Part shown: positions 1-7,984 of the stretch, piece after piece
How the letters are laid out: each line of letters starts with the position of its first letter
Numbering within the stretch: the stretch's first letter is position 1
Assembly: GCA_020430865.1 (NCBI GenBank)
Contig: JAGQIY010001014.1
Span: forward strand, 1 to 15,398
Direction: 5' to 3'
From: Myxococcales bacterium
Lineage (GTDB): Bacteria; Myxococcota; Polyangia; Polyangiales; Polyangiaceae
Length of the DNA: 15,398 bases
The notes under the pieces: generated by a model
Databases searched by the model: none
Told to the model about the DNA's origin: nothing
Seen by the model: the letters and a program-made list of their open reading frames with translations, nothing else
Translations under genes and position numbers: made by a program

Positions 1-1182
1 ACGCGGCTGGCGTCGGCCATCGAGGCGCTGGCCGGAGGCGCCGCGGAGCTGCGAAAGCTCGGCGCGCTGGGCAAGGACCTCGGGTCCGTGGCCCAGGCGG
101 ACCTGGGGCGCATCCAGCGCGCGCGCAGCGAAGGGACGCTGACCCAGGTCGAAGCCGCCGCGCGGCACCTTGCGGCGCGTCTCCGCCGACCGAATCCGTC
201 ATTTGGTTCCGCGCGGCGTGGTGGTGTCGAGTCGGGCGGAGGCAGCCAAGAGACCGGTGAACCGTCCCAGGCGGACGAGCGCTTCAATCAACTCGCCGAC
301 GAGCTCGGTCAGCTCGTGCGGGAGCATTCGGCCAGCATCAGTCAGGTCCAGCGCACGCTGTCCGAAGCGGAGCAGAGCGTGGACATGGGCGACCTCGAGA
401 AGGAGGCGAAGGAGCGAGCCGACGAGCTCCGTCAGGCCATGAATGGCCTGCCCATGGCTGGCGCCAACCCGGGCAGCGCGCGCGCCGCCGCCGCGCTGGG
501 GCGGGAACATGGCGAGGCCATGGCGCAGTCGCTCTCGAAGCTGTCCCTGTCCGATGCCGTGGAATCGGGGAAGAGCGCTCTTCAGGCACTCAAAGATGCC
601 GCGCGGAAGCGAGATGGCTCGATGGAGAACCGTGCCGCGCTCGAGGCAGCGGAGGCCGCGGTCAAGCGCGAGCTGGAGTGGGCCAAGAAGGCGCTCGAGA
701 AGCTGAAGGAGAGCGCCGAAGAGAAAGCCAAGAACCGCCTGGAGCAGGCCGGCGAGCGTGAGCGAGAGCTGGCGCGACGCGCGGGCAACCTCGGCGCGCG
801 CGGAAAGGAGGGCGAGACTGCCCTACCCGAAGACGCGACTCAGGCGCTGGAGCGCGCGGAGGCTGCCATGCGCGACGCCGCCAAGGCGCTGGGCAAGGGG
901 CAGGGAGACAAGGCCCTGGAGCTGCAGCGCGAGGCGCAGCGCCTGCTGGAGCAGGCGAGCAAGGGGCAGACCACGGGAGGGCAGGGGCAGGACAGCAAGC
1001 AGCCGAGTCAAGAGAGTTCACCCAACGGCAAAGGGATCCAGACCGGCGGCGAGGTGCCCGAGCGCTCCAAGGCGGAGCGAGCCGAGGCGTTCCGGCGCCG
1101 AGTGATGCAAGGCCTCGGCAAGACCAAGGCCGGCCGTATGTCCCCCGCCGTCAAGCGCTACGCGGAATCGTTGCTACGATGA
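1..1182 (+). CDS. DUF4175-like coiled-coil protein, 3' part only
   Basis: The reading frame is open from the first base of the window, so this is the C-terminal ~393 residues of a longer protein; the GTG at 88 is only an internal codon. The visible part is almost entirely charged Ala/Glu/Arg/Lys helix with heptad-like spacing, consistent with long coiled coils, followed by a Gly/Gln/Ser-rich linker at about 965-1050. It ends in a compact basic tail (FRRRVMQGLG, then SPAVKRYAESLLR). Repeated segments of the type AEAAMRDAAKALGKGQGDKALELQREA, with helix-turn-helix spacing, and the SPAVKRY tail resemble the C-terminal half of DUF4175 proteins, which are large membrane-anchored proteins of unknown function in proteobacteria and myxobacteria. 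The N-terminal membrane segments that would confirm this lie outside the window. The stop overlaps the next start (ATGA, 1179-1182), implying translational coupling. The family call is from recognition and is moderate. Confidence 0.6.
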   Translation, partial: TRLASAIEALAGGAAELRKLGALGKDLGSVAQADLGRIQRARSEGTLTQVEAAARHLAARLRRPNPSFGSARRGGVESGGGSQETGEPSQADERFNQLADELGQLVREHSASISQVQRTLSEAEQSVDMGDLEKEAKERADELRQAMNGLPMAGANPGSARAAAALGREHGEAMAQSLSKLSLSDAVESGKSALQALKDAARKRDGSMENRAALEAAEAAVKRELEWAKKALEKLKESAEEKAKNRLEQAGERERELARRAGNLGARGKEGETALPEDATQALERAEAAMRDAAKALGKGQGDKALELQREAQRLLEQASKGQTTGGQGQDSKQPSQESSPNGKGIQTGGEVPERSKAERAEAFRRRVMQGLGKTKAGRMSPAVKRYAESLLR

Positions 1183-2846
1183 GTACTCGCGGGTTCAACA
1201 AGTTGCCGTGTGGAAAGCGGCGCGGTGGCGGGCGCCGCCGCCTGCGCTGGCTGGGGGTAGTCGCGGCGACCTGCTTCCTGGCCGGGAGCGCGAGCTCTGC
1301 GACGAGCCCACGCCAGGTCGCCGACGCCATCATCGAGCTGGACGTGGAGCGTGGGAAGGAGCTGCTGAAAGACGCGGAGCAACGCAGCGACCTGGCCTTC
1401 GAACGAGCTCGCCTCGCCCTGTATCTGGGCGACTGCGAGACGGCTCAAGCCATCCTGGCGTCACCCCAGTTCGCGAACGTCGAGGAGGCGCGACATTTCC
1501 GCGAGGTGGCCGATGGTTGCACGGGGACGACCGTGGGCGGGCTGGTCGTCGAGGACAAGGAGCGGGGCGTCTGGATGCGCCTGCAGGACAGCGAGGACAA
1601 GGCGCTGGCTCCGCTGATCGCCGAGGTCGCTGACAAGGCTCGAGCGCGCATCGAGCAGGACCTCGGCGTCAAGATGCCGCGTCCGTTGCGCATCGATTTG
1701 GTCCGTGATCTGTTCTCGCTCGCGGCGGTGACGGGCTTGCCCCTGGAGGCTGCCGAGACCACGGGAACCGTGGCTGTGGCGCGCTGGGGGAGAGTGACGA
1801 TGCTCAGCCCTCGCGCCGCTTCCCTGGGGTATCCCTGGGAGGACACCCTGGCTCACGAGATCACCCACCTGGCGCTGTCACGGGCCACGCGTGATCGCGC
1901 GCCGCTCTGGCTCCAGGAGGGGGTGGCGAAGCGCGAGGAGACGCGCTGGAGGGAGAAGCAGCCGTTCGACGACGCCGACTACGACCGGGTCGCCCGATCC
2001 GCGCAGGCTCAGGGCAAATCCGTGGGGATCAACGGGCTCGGTTCTTCGATCGCCATGCTCCCGACCCCGGAGTCCGCGTCCATCGCCTTCGCTGAGGTGA
2101 CGAGCTTCATGGGCTTCTGGCTGCGTGAGAACGGCATGCCGGCGTTCCACCTGCTGCTACGTGACCTGAAGGGCGTGGGCGAACGCGGCCCCAACGCGGC
2201 GCTTGCAAGCGTGACCGGGGTCTCACTTTCCGAGTGGAATTCACGCTGGCAAGGCTGGCTGGAGGGGAACGTGGAGGCACCAGCGCCGCCGCCCAAGCTC
2301 ACGCCGCTCGAGGTGCGAAAGCGTCATCAGCAATCGGAGGACATGATTCGCTACGCGCGCCTCGGCGACTTGCTGTTCGACCGCGGACACATGGAAGCGG
2401 CGGAGTCCCGGCTGACGAAGATGTTCGACGCCTCGCCAGACGACGCCTCCCTGCGGGCGCGACTCGCCCGCACGGCCCTCGCCCGGGGGGACGGGAAGCG
2501 CGCGAAGGAGTTGGTCTCGAGGCTGGAGGACGTGGACTCCGCGAACGCGCACTGGTGGGCGCTGCGTGCGCGCTTTGGCTTGGGAACCGGCGCGGAACGG
2601 CCAGGCAGCCCCGAGGCGCGCAAGGCCGCATACCGCCTTGGGGTGGCGCTTGACCCCCTGTCCGAGGTCGTGGCCTGTGGCGGCTTCTGGAAGGCCCGAG
2701 GTGCCCCGCAACACTCCGCGTCAAATCCCAGCGCCTCCCCGAGCGGTGGGGACGGCGGCAGCGACGAGGCCTCGCCCACTGATGGCGAACTCGCTGAAGC
2801 GTATCGCTCGCTGTGTGAGGCGGCGCAGCGGTTTGGCCGTGATTGA
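1179..2846 (+). CDS. Exported Peptidase_MA-like gluzincin with C-terminal TPR region
   Basis: This is a 555-residue protein. The N-terminus is very basic (residues 1-23), followed by a hydrophobic stretch at about 24-40 ending in small residues (GSASSA), which looks like a Sec signal peptide; the Cys at 32 lacks a good lipobox. A zinc-protease signature HEITH is at 226-230, and a downstream LWLQEG places a Glu at 247, as in the Peptidase_MA (gluzincin) fold, where His, His and Glu bind zinc and the Glu of HExxH is catalytic. The C-terminal part, about 385-510, is helical with TPR-like pairs (for example around YARLGDLLFDRGHMEAAE), and the extreme C-terminus is Ser/Gly-rich. The likely role is a periplasmic or envelope metalloprotease with a protein-binding repeat region; the substrate is unknown. 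The ATG overlaps the stop of the upstream gene by four bases, so this start is well supported by coupling. Confidence 0.75.
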   Translation: MSTRGFNKLPCGKRRGGGRRRLRWLGVVAATCFLAGSASSATSPRQVADAIIELDVERGKELLKDAEQRSDLAFERARLALYLGDCETAQAILASPQFANVEEARHFREVADGCTGTTVGGLVVEDKERGVWMRLQDSEDKALAPLIAEVADKARARIEQDLGVKMPRPLRIDLVRDLFSLAAVTGLPLEAAETTGTVAVARWGRVTMLSPRAASLGYPWEDTLAHEITHLALSRATRDRAPLWLQEGVAKREETRWREKQPFDDADYDRVARSAQAQGKSVGINGLGSSIAMLPTPESASIAFAEVTSFMGFWLRENGMPAFHLLLRDLKGVGERGPNAALASVTGVSLSEWNSRWQGWLEGNVEAPAPPPKLTPLEVRKRHQQSEDMIRYARLGDLLFDRGHMEAAESRLTKMFDASPDDASLRARLARTALARGDGKRAKELVSRLEDVDSANAHWWALRARFGLGTGAERPGSPEARKAAYRLGVALDPLSEVVACGGFWKARGAPQHSASNPSASPSGGDGGSDEASPTDGELAEAYRSLCEAAQRFGRD

Positions 2847-2872
2847 CTCTTCTCCGCGCTAGAACCTACGAT
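2843..2872 (+). promoter_or_regulatory. Candidate sigma70-type promoter for psd
   Basis: TTGACT (2843-2848, 5/6 to the -35 consensus) and TACGAT (2867-2872, 4/6 to the -10 consensus) are separated by 18 bases. The -35 box overlaps the TGA of the preceding gene. Transcription would begin near 2879, giving a leader of about 100 bases to the preferred psd start. This is a motif match only. Confidence 0.45.
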
Positions 2873-2982
2873 GCACGGAACTCTCCGAGCGCGTCGCGGC
2901 GGTGGAGTCGCCGCTGCCTTGGAGGGCAAGAGCGGTAGTTAGCCAGCCCCCACCCGACCTACCGAGAGGCCTGAAACGACCC

Positions 2983-3807
2983 GTGAGCGCCGCCAGTTTC
3001 GCTGCCGCACAGTTGATCCGAGTCCTGCCCCGCGCCCGCATCAGCGGGCTGATGGGGCGCCTTTCCGAGGCCCAGCTTCCAGACGTCGTCTCTCGCGTCG
3101 TGATGGGCACCTACGCTCGCGCGTATCGGGTGGACCTGGATGAGGCTCTCCCGACGCCCTCGGCATATCCCTCGTTCGACGCGTTCTTCACCCGCGCGTT
3201 GCGTGACGGAGCGCGGCGCGTGTCCGATGCACCGGTCGTCTCCCCCGCCGACGGGCAACTGTCCGCCTTGGGGCGGGTCAATGAGGGCGGTCGCATCCAC
3301 GCCAAGGGGCAGAGCTATGCGCTCGGCGATCTGGTGGGCGCTCCAGCCGACGCTGAGCGCTACCACAACGGCTCGTTCTTCGTCGTGTACCTCTCCCCGC
3401 GTGACTACCACCGTGTTCACTCACCCGTCGCAGGTCACGTCAGCTTGGTCCGCGGTATCCCAGGGGATCTCTATCCGGTGAACTCGATCGGAGAGCGCTA
3501 CGTGCCCGGCCTCTTCGTTCGCAACAACCGGGTCGCGATCTGCATCGACACGGAGCAGCTCGGTCGGGTCACCGTGGTCATGGTGGGTGCGATGATCGTC
3601 GGCCGCATCTCCGTCTCCGTCTTGCCAGACCCAGCGGTGCCTCCAGGGGTCCACACCATCGACCCCAAGGTCGAGGTCTCCCGTGGGGACGAGATTGGAA
3701 TATTCCATCTAGGTTCGACTGCCGTGGTGCTGTTGGAGCCAGGAGTCACTATCTCGCGTCCAGTGGGTCCCGTACGCTACGGTGAGGCGTTGACTGGGGC
3801 TACATGA
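2983..3807 (+). CDS. psd: Phosphatidylserine decarboxylase proenzyme
   Basis: Decarboxylates phosphatidylserine to phosphatidylethanolamine at the inner membrane, the last step of PE synthesis. The protein is 274 residues from the GTG at 2983. The type I triad is visible: Asp90 in SPADGQ, His146 in DYHRVHSP, and the LGST self-cleavage site with Ser245. Cleavage between Gly244 and Ser245 would leave a pyruvoyl group on the alpha chain. Other family blocks are present, such as the YPSFDAFFTRALR region and PGDLYPVN. The frame stays open upstream to a GTG at 2902, adding 27 residues (Pro/Arg-rich) that do not look like the family. Starting at 2983 puts the catalytic Asp at position 90, as in the E. 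coli enzyme, and a GAGAGG lies 13 bases upstream. The stop overlaps the methyltransferase start by four bases. Identity is secure; the exact start is less so. Confidence 0.95.
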   Translation: MSAASFAAAQLIRVLPRARISGLMGRLSEAQLPDVVSRVVMGTYARAYRVDLDEALPTPSAYPSFDAFFTRALRDGARRVSDAPVVSPADGQLSALGRVNEGGRIHAKGQSYALGDLVGAPADAERYHNGSFFVVYLSPRDYHRVHSPVAGHVSLVRGIPGDLYPVNSIGERYVPGLFVRNNRVAICIDTEQLGRVTVVMVGAMIVGRISVSVLPDPAVPPGVHTIDPKVEVSRGDEIGIFHLGSTAVVLLEPGVTISRPVGPVRYGEALTGAT

Positions 3808-5858
3808 CAGACGAAGAGCGACAGCAAGCTGCTGCCGCAGCGGCCGCGGAGTCCAAGGGCGAGTCCCTCGAGGACGAGGCTCCGCCGGAGATCCCTGACC
3901 TGGACGATGAAGAGGTCAGTGACGTGATCGTGGAGTCGCGCCTGTCGAGCAAGCCACCGCCCAAACCGCGTCGATCGTCGAGCGACAGCATTCCGGCCGC
4001 GCGCAGCGGTTCCATCCCACCTCCGCCACCCAGCGCTCGCCGCTTGGCGGCTGCCGACCCAGTCATCCCTCCGACTCCCACCATCGACGTGGTCGATGAG
4101 ACCGGGGAGCCGCTCGCGGGGGCCGGGACCTCGGCCTCTGCCCCTCCCTCGGGTGACGCTTCCCTGGATCCTCCCGGAAGCGGCGCTCAGGTAGGTGGTC
4201 GTCCAGCGTCGGTGCCGCCACCTCGCCCCGCGTCGGTGCCGCCACCTCGCCCCGCGTCGGTGCCCCCCGCCCGTCCCGCTTCCGGCCCCCCTCCGCGTCC
4301 GGCTTCCGTCCCTCCACCCCGCTCGGCGTCCTCTCCGCCCGGACGGCGCATCTCCGCACCTCCGCCGGCCGATGTCGAGGAGGTCGATGTCGACGTGGAT
4401 ACGCCTGACGACGAAGAGGAAGCGCTGGACACGGTCGTCCAGAACGAAGCGCCCGCCGCTCCCGTCGATTCGGCTCCCACCGATCCCAGCTCCGCCGACC
4501 CGGCCATTGATTCGGCTTCATCCGAAGCAGGACCGGCCGAGCCAGCTACCGACGAGACGAGCCCCGGGGAAGACGTCTCGGCGCCTGCCGCTGGCGCAGG
4601 TGACGGCTCGAGCGACGCGTCAGACATTTCCGTGGGGGAAGGCACCCTGGACCAGGAGGAGGAGAGCGCCGCGCTGTCGGAGGAGGAAGAGTCCGCCACC
4701 GCGCCGGAGTCGACGCCGGCCCTCGACGCGACCTCCGAGCCTCCACCTCCCGAGTCGGTGACCGAGTCCCCAACGTCGGGCCTCAAGGGTGTGACGATTC
4801 CGGACGACGAAGTCCCGATCAGTCAGCCCCGGATGGAGGTTGCTCCTTCGCCGCCCTCGGCGCTGATGGCGATGCGCATCATCAGCATCAGCGAGCCCGA
4901 GCGGCCGCCCTCGGCCGAAGAGGACGAGTCGCTAGAGGACGTCGAGGCCGAGGAAATCGACGACGCCGAGCTCTCGCCCGAGTCGACTCCCGATGGAGAC
5001 GCCAAGAAGCCTCCTCCGCCGCCGAAGCGCTCCAAGCGTCCACCACCGCCGCGCTCGGCGCTGGACAAGGAGCGCGCCGTCAAGGAGGCGCAGGTCAAGC
5101 GCAAGGTGCGTCCCTGGTGGGAGGAGCTGTTCGGCGACGATTTTGGTCGCGCGATCTTCACCCCCACGCAGTCGCAGATCGCGGGAGAGGTGGACTTCAT
5201 CGAGAGGTCTCTGGGCGTCGCCCGCGGGGGAGTGGTCCTGGACCTCGCTTGTGGCTCCGGAGAGCACGCCGTGGAGCTGGCTTCCCGGGGCTACGCCGTG
5301 GTGGGGTATGACCTCTCCATCACCATGCTGGCTCAGGCTCAGGAGATCGCTCAAGAGCGCGGGCAGAAGCTCAATTTTCTGCAAGGCGACATGCGAGAGA
5401 TGGCCTTCGAAGATACCTTCGACGGTGTCTACTGCTGGAGTTCGGCGTTCGGCTACTTCGAGGAAGAGAAGAACATCAACGTCGCGCAGCGGATCTTTCG
5501 GGCCCTGCGGCCTGGCGGTACGTTCTTGTTGGACGTCGTGAACCGCGACTACGTGGCGGTTCAGACGCCGAGCTCGGTTTGGTTCGAGGGCGACGGCTGC
5601 GTTTGCATGGACGACGCGCAGGTGGACTGGATCACGAGCCGCCTCAAGGTGAAGCGCACGGTGATGCTCGATGACGGCCGCTCGAAGGAATGTAACTATT
5701 CCGTGCGGCTATATAGCTTGCACGAGCTGGGGAAGCTGCTGCACGACGTCGGCTTCGTGATTCGCAACGCCAGCGGTCAGGTCGCCACGCCCGGCGTGTT
5801 CTTCGGTCCCAACTCCCCGAGCATCATCGTCCTGGCGCAGAAGCCCAAGGGCGAGTAG
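3804..5858 (+). CDS. SAM-dependent methyltransferase with long disordered N-terminus
   Basis: This is a 684-residue protein in two very different parts. Residues 1 to about 430 are low complexity: an Ala/Glu start, Pro/Ser-rich and acidic Asp/Glu/Ser-rich stretches, and six tandem 8-residue repeats of RPASVPPP type at 133-180. Residues ~430-684 form a class I Rossmann methyltransferase (Methyltransf_25/11 type). Motif I is LDLACGSGE (Asp480), an acidic residue at the end of strand 2 that would bind the SAM ribose is Asp503 in VGYDLS, and GDM contains Asp529. These are followed by FDGVYCWSSAFGYF and an LRPGGTFLLD block. The substrate cannot be read from the sequence. The gene overlaps psd by four bases, which hints at, but does not prove, a link to phospholipid headgroup methylation. 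The tail could instead act as a spacer or interaction region. It ends only six bases from the convergent gene, so there is no room for a separate terminator. Confidence 0.85.
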   Translation: MTDEERQQAAAAAAAESKGESLEDEAPPEIPDLDDEEVSDVIVESRLSSKPPPKPRRSSSDSIPAARSGSIPPPPPSARRLAAADPVIPPTPTIDVVDETGEPLAGAGTSASAPPSGDASLDPPGSGAQVGGRPASVPPPRPASVPPPRPASVPPARPASGPPPRPASVPPPRSASSPPGRRISAPPPADVEEVDVDVDTPDDEEEALDTVVQNEAPAAPVDSAPTDPSSADPAIDSASSEAGPAEPATDETSPGEDVSAPAAGAGDGSSDASDISVGEGTLDQEEESAALSEEEESATAPESTPALDATSEPPPPESVTESPTSGLKGVTIPDDEVPISQPRMEVAPSPPSALMAMRIISISEPERPPSAEEDESLEDVEAEEIDDAELSPESTPDGDAKKPPPPPKRSKRPPPPRSALDKERAVKEAQVKRKVRPWWEELFGDDFGRAIFTPTQSQIAGEVDFIERSLGVARGGVVLDLACGSGEHAVELASRGYAVVGYDLSITMLAQAQEIAQERGQKLNFLQGDMREMAFEDTFDGVYCWSSAFGYFEEEKNINVAQRIFRALRPGGTFLLDVVNRDYVAVQTPSSVWFEGDGCVCMDDAQVDWITSRLKVKRTVMLDDGRSKECNYSVRLYSLHELGKLLHDVGFVIRNASGQVATPGVFFGPNSPSIIVLAQKPKGE
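4200..4343 (+). repeat. Tandem 24-bp coding repeat (six copies of an 8-residue unit)
   Basis: Six consecutive 24-bp units encode RPASVPPP-type octapeptides at residues 133-180 of the methyltransferase. Two copies are identical at DNA level (4206-4229 and 4230-4253); later copies diverge at wobble and some coding positions (SVPPA, SGPPP, SASSPPG). The unit keeps frame, so copy number could change without disrupting the gene. Confidence 0.9.
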
Positions 5859-5864
5859 CGCGGT

Positions 5865-7880
5865 TCAGCTCGAGGCATGTCCAACGCCGTCGATCACGCG
5901 CGCGATCAGTCGGTTCTCTTCGGCGTTCGGCTCGGGATTTCTCGGATACTCGAAGCGCAGGTCGCGGGAACCCGAGCCGCGCTTGGGCCAGACGCAGAGC
6001 GTGGCTTGTTCTACGCGCATGCAGTGCTCACCCATGCCGTAGACCAGCGCGCCCAGGTCGGGGCCCACCGCCCTGCGAGGAGTAGGGCGGATGCCAAGGG
6101 TCTCTCCCGACGCAAGTCGGCCGACCAGGCCCGCGACCCGTTGCTCGACCGGATCCGCGTAGCTGTCGCGCGCTCCGGGCATGCCTGCAGCGAGCCAGGC
6201 CGCGAGGCTCTGACCCATGTCTGCTCCGTGTAGACGCAACGACAGTCCGAGCGCCTCCAGTTGCTCTTCGATGACGCGCAGGTTCTGTTCCCCGCGGAAC
6301 GTGCCGAGCAGGCTGTGTGTGTCGACGCCAAGCGGTGGGGTCGCCTCATCCAGCGCGCGGCTCCAGTCTCTCGGAGCGTCCTCTCGTGGCACCAGATTGC
6401 CGGGGTTGAGGATCTGGTCGGGGTCGAGGCTGCGCTGGAGACGTCGGACCAGCTCGACGCCGAAGCCGAGCTCGCGTCCCAGTCGGGGCGCCTTGCTGCG
6501 CCCAACCCCGTGGTGATGGCTCAGCGTTCCTCCGGCGCCGATCGCGGCATCCAGCGCGGCGCGCCAGGCGGCGTCGTACTTCGCACGGGCCTTGTCGTCG
6601 TCGCTCGCCGCCCCGGAGAAGGTGAAGTAGATGCTGCATCCGTCGGGATACGCGTGACTCAGGTGAGCCATGACCAGGACATGCTTGCCCAGGGCCGCGC
6701 GCACCGCGTCGTAGAGCGTGCCGAGCTTGGACCAGGGCGCCGCGACCTCCATCGTGTCGCTGAAGGCGCCGAGGCGGAACACCGGGGACTGGCGATAGCT
6801 GACGCTGTAGCGGTGCTCGAGCCAGTTGCGCGCGGGGCCCTCACCTCTCGGCTTCCCTCCGAGTCGATTGCAGATGCGGATGGCTTGCTCCGCGTCGTCC
6901 GACGTGGCCTCCGCTTCACCTTCGAAGATCAGCACGAGCGTCGCGCCACCCAGGAGGTTGCCCTCGGCCGCCTCGATCAGCGAGTTCAGAGCCCCAGGAT
7001 TGGCCAGCAGTCCGCGCAGCAGTTTCTGTTTCCCTGAGGAGCTGGCGGCCTTCTTGCCTTGTCTCGATCTCGGCTTCTTCACCGCACCCTGTTTGAGGAA
7101 GAACGAGTCGACTGGGTCGTAGAGCCGTGACACGGCCGGCCTGAGCCCAGCCTGAAATAGCTGCCGCAACGCCTCCCAGCCGGCCTCGGTGGAGGCGAAC
7201 TCGTAGGCCACGAACGCGCGCGAGCGAGGCGCATCATGCAGCCGCAGCTTCGCGCGGGTGATCACGCCCAGCGTGCCCTCGCTGCCCACGATCAGCGGGA
7301 TCAGATTGGGCCCGAGTTCGCGGCGTTGCAGCTGCACCAGCTCACCCTGACCGGTGACCAGCTCCAGGCTGACCACCATGTCTTCGATCTTTCCGTAGCG
7401 ACCGGAGCACTGTCCCGCCCCGCGCGCAGCGATCCAGCCTCCTACCGTGGAGCAGAGGATGCTCGAGGGAAAGTGTCCGATGGTGTGACCGCGGCGCTGG
7501 ATGTCTTCCTCGAGGGTGATGCCCATGGCGCCGGCGCCCACGTCGATCAGCGGAGCCTGTTCGTCGATGGTCCAGCTCCTCAGGCCCTTGAGGTCGAGCA
7601 CGACGCTGGTTGGGTCCGGCAGCACCCCGCCGCAGACGCCGCTCCCGGCGCCGAAGGGCACGAGGGACAAGCCCTCCTCTCGGGCCATGCGCACGACGCT
7701 CGCCACCTGCTCTCCCGTCTCGGGCCAGGCCACCGCGAGCGGGCGATTCTCTGCGACGTCGCCGCCACGGATCTCGAGGAGCTTCCTTGGCCAGAGATCT
7801 CGGGCGTAGGCGACGCGGTCTGCCGCGTCCGTCGAACACCGCACGCCGCTGGCTTCCTTCAGAGCACGCGTTACATCCAC
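5865..7880 (-). CDS. FAD-linked oxidase, alkylglycerone-phosphate-synthase-like, with extra C-terminal module
   Basis: This is a 671-residue protein from the GTG at 7880. Residues ~46-218 form a PCMH-type FAD-binding domain: AWPETGEQVASVV, VPFGAGSGVCGG, STVGGWIAARGAGQCSGRYG and IVGSEGTLGVITRAKLRL are its usual blocks. Residues ~220-500 are the FAD-oxidase C-terminal domain, with the His-rich SHHHGVG at 454-460 and LDPDQILNPGNL at the end. The SHHHGVG motif is typical of alkyl-dihydroxyacetonephosphate synthase, which exchanges an acyl for an alkyl chain to start ether-lipid synthesis, but related enzymes of this group are D-2-hydroxyacid dehydrogenases. A further ~170 residues (501-671) are not part of the standard enzyme and resemble a decayed FAD-binding half-domain. 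The frame is open to 8291 upstream, but that stretch is Arg/Pro-rich and lies antisense to another gene. No clear ribosome site precedes the GTG. The gene is convergent with the methyltransferase gene, which lies in the same region as psd. Confidence 0.8.
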   Translation of the reverse strand: MDVTRALKEASGVRCSTDAADRVAYARDLWPRKLLEIRGGDVAENRPLAVAWPETGEQVASVVRMAREEGLSLVPFGAGSGVCGGVLPDPTSVVLDLKGLRSWTIDEQAPLIDVGAGAMGITLEEDIQRRGHTIGHFPSSILCSTVGGWIAARGAGQCSGRYGKIEDMVVSLELVTGQGELVQLQRRELGPNLIPLIVGSEGTLGVITRAKLRLHDAPRSRAFVAYEFASTEAGWEALRQLFQAGLRPAVSRLYDPVDSFFLKQGAVKKPRSRQGKKAASSSGKQKLLRGLLANPGALNSLIEAAEGNLLGGATLVLIFEGEAEATSDDAEQAIRICNRLGGKPRGEGPARNWLEHRYSVSYRQSPVFRLGAFSDTMEVAAPWSKLGTLYDAVRAALGKHVLVMAHLSHAYPDGCSIYFTFSGAASDDDKARAKYDAAWRAALDAAIGAGGTLSHHHGVGRSKAPRLGRELGFGVELVRRLQRSLDPDQILNPGNLVPREDAPRDWSRALDEATPPLGVDTHSLLGTFRGEQNLRVIEEQLEALGLSLRLHGADMGQSLAAWLAAGMPGARDSYADPVEQRVAGLVGRLASGETLGIRPTPRRAVGPDLGALVYGMGEHCMRVEQATLCVWPKRGSGSRDLRFEYPRNPEPNAEENRLIARVIDGVGHASS

Positions 7881-7946
7881 TCGGTTCTTGTAGCGGTCAT
7901 GGTTCCCGGGACCAAGCCGGCTGTTGGGGTGTCGAGGAAGCTCCGC

Positions 7947-7976
7947 TTGTGCAACCTCGGTGGCTCTCGGTATACC
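7947..7976 (+). promoter_or_regulatory. Candidate promoter giving a near-leaderless mRNA
   Basis: TTGTGC (7947-7952), 18 bases, then TATACC (7971-7976). The predicted transcription start near 7983 falls on the GTG codons at 7982/7985 of the cysteine-rich gene, which has no Shine-Dalgarno sequence. The -35 match is weak (3/6). Confidence 0.3.
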
Positions 7977-7978
7977 GA
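7967..7978. promoter_or_regulatory. Perfect 12-bp palindrome, candidate operator
   Basis: TCGGTATACCGA is a perfect inverted repeat with no spacer. It lies between two divergent genes and covers the candidate -10 box of the rightward one, a place where a repressor dimer could block transcription. No known regulator is assigned. Confidence 0.3.
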
Positions 7979-7984
7979 CCAGTG

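Noticed and set aside
2902..2982. 27-residue longer psd N-terminus from GTG 2902
   Set aside because: Pro/Arg-rich and unlike the family; the 2983 start places the catalytic Asp at residue 90, as in the E. coli enzyme. It is not fully excluded.
6261..7037. Open frames on the + strand inside the FAD-oxidase gene
   Set aside because: They are antisense to conserved oxidase motifs and have no features of their own.
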